Positions 63,340 to 64,000 of a stretch of DNA of 64,000 nt are shown piece after piece. The notes under the pieces were generated by a model. The model did not search any database, was not told the origin of the DNA, and worked only from the letters and a program-made list of their open reading frames with translations. Position 1 is the stretch's first letter. Each line of letters starts with the position of its first letter. The stretch covers positions 1 to 64,000 of the forward strand of contig NZ_AUSW01000030.1 of NCBI RefSeq assembly GCF_000471625.1, read 5' to 3'. The position numbers and the translations under genes are program-made. Source of the stretch: Psychrobacter aquaticus CMS 56 (GTDB taxonomy: Bacteria > Pseudomonadota > Gammaproteobacteria > Pseudomonadales > Moraxellaceae).

Positions 63340-64000
63340 TTACTGAACAACCATATCTTTGGTTTGTTCAACAGTCATTGTTTTGTCACCAGTAATGATG
63401 GCATAAACACGACGGTTCATAGCGCGACCTTCTTCAGTGTCGTTTGGCGCGATTGGATTATCGTAACCATAGCCAACAGTTGATAGACGGTTTGGAGCAA
63501 TACCGAATTCGTTAGTTAGCATAGATTTAACAGCAACGGCACGAGCTTCAGACAGACGTTGGTTATAACGTGCTGATGGACCAGTCTTAGAAGCATGACC
63601 TTCTACACGCGCCATAGAGTTAGGATACTCACGCATCTTCTCTGCTACTTTAGCGATTTCTGGCTTATATTGATCTTTGATAGCTGATTTGTCGTTATCA
63701 AAGAACACACGTAATTCCATTTTTAGTTCATCAGTAATGTCTACTGGTACTGGGCAACCACGTTCATCAACAACCACGTTCATTGGAGTACCTGGACATG
63801 CATCCATGCTATCAGATACGCCATCACCGTCAGAATCAAGATCAGATTCAACAATGACTACTGGAGTGTTGTCAATAACTGGCTCTGGCTCTTGCATTGG
63901 CGGTACTGCTACCGTAGGTGCTAAATGGCCACCAAGTACAACTTCTAGACCGGCCAAAGCCATGCCTTCCCACCAGTTTTGATCAAAGTTATGAATCGCA
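63340..64000 (-). CDS. OmpA-family outer-membrane protein, C-terminal part (cut by window edge)
   Basis: About 220 codons to the right edge; the frame continues beyond it (AIHNFDQNWWEGMALAGLE is coded up to 64000). The first part ends in a beta-barrel-like strand (GMALAGLEVVLGGHLAP). A proline-rich linker and a calcium-binding-like SDGDGVSDSMDACPGTP (thrombospondin type 3-like) follow. The OmpA C-terminal domain has VFFDNDKSAIKDQYKPEIAK, RVEGHASKTGPSARYNQRLS and GYGYDNPIAPNDTEEGRAMN, with the peptidoglycan-binding Asp/Arg (NRRV). It anchors the outer membrane to the murein. Start lies outside the window. Confidence 0.95.
   Translation of the reverse strand, partial: AIHNFDQNWWEGMALAGLEVVLGGHLAPTVAVPPMQEPEPVIDNTPVVIVESDLDSDGDGVSDSMDACPGTPMNVVVDERGCPVPVDITDELKMELRVFFDNDKSAIKDQYKPEIAKVAEKMREYPNSMARVEGHASKTGPSARYNQRLSEARAVAVKSMLTNEFGIAPNRLSTVGYGYDNPIAPNDTEEGRAMNRRVYAIITGDKTMTVEQTKDMVVQ

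Overview
The window reads as a chromosomal segment of a non-flagellated gammaproteobacterium of the family Moraxellaceae, most likely Psychrobacter or a close relative. The reasons are moderate-to-low GC, the four tRNA genes followed by tuf in the enterobacterial thrU-tyrU-glyT-thrT-tufB order, metX-metW, the gacS/barA-cysM-rlmD-relA neighbourhood, and many short AT-rich intergenic repeats bounded by TATAGT ends. The genus is an inference from gene content and style; no 16S gene is present. Both ends are cut: tuf at the left edge and an OmpA-type gene at the right edge.

Layout. 1-1.8 kb: the tRNA-tuf operon (minus strand), with a frameshifted DUF6122 membrane gene lodged between the last tRNA and tuf. 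2-7.1 kb: minus-strand FHA membrane protein, DUF3298-type exported protein, prfC and a lipoprotein. 7.3-12.3 kb: ohr, polA, a small membrane protein with an unclear start, and a very acidic small protein. 12.3-19.2 kb: BPSS1780-like membrane protein, hemH, metX-metW, a Sel1-repeat protein, trhO. 19.3-25.4 kb: serA divergent from a D-2-hydroxyacid (probably D-2-hydroxyglutarate) dehydrogenase, a BLUF photoreceptor with a membrane anchor, and a GNAT-nitrilase fusion. 25.6-33.2 kb: thioredoxin-like protein, ileS-lspA, a CSD-DUF1294 protein, a small lipoprotein, fkpB and tas. 33.5-41 kb: PlsC-type acyltransferase, hflX, a CidA/LrgA-CidB/LrgB pair, a lytic transglycosylase, and rpsB-tsf. 41.3-46 kb: a compact five-gene signalling operon. 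46-48.6 kb: Bcr/CflA exporter and a crotonase. 48.9-64 kb: GacS/BarA-like hybrid kinase, cysM, an exonuclease, rlmD, relA, mutM, an exported protein, typA and the OmpA fragment.

The most interesting block is the operon at 41374-45861. It encodes a solute-binding lipoprotein with no transporter partners, a membrane-bound CheA-like kinase (periplasmic domain, HPt, ATPase, no CheW-like domain), a stand-alone CheY-like receiver and two CheX-type phosphatases. A strong promoter precedes it and a terminator follows it. It looks like a self-contained ligand-sensing phosphorelay built from chemotaxis parts without receptors, CheW or a flagellum; its output is unknown.

Other themes are two related families of dispersed intergenic repeats (five long A-type copies and two B-type copies, all in the same strand orientation), a small IS-like MITE, lineage-specific inserts in MetX and MutM, and conserved neighbourhoods that suggest functional pairing (serA with the FAD dehydrogenase; gacS-cysM-rlmD-relA). 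Many intergenic stretches hold clear hairpin terminators, often usable from both sides.
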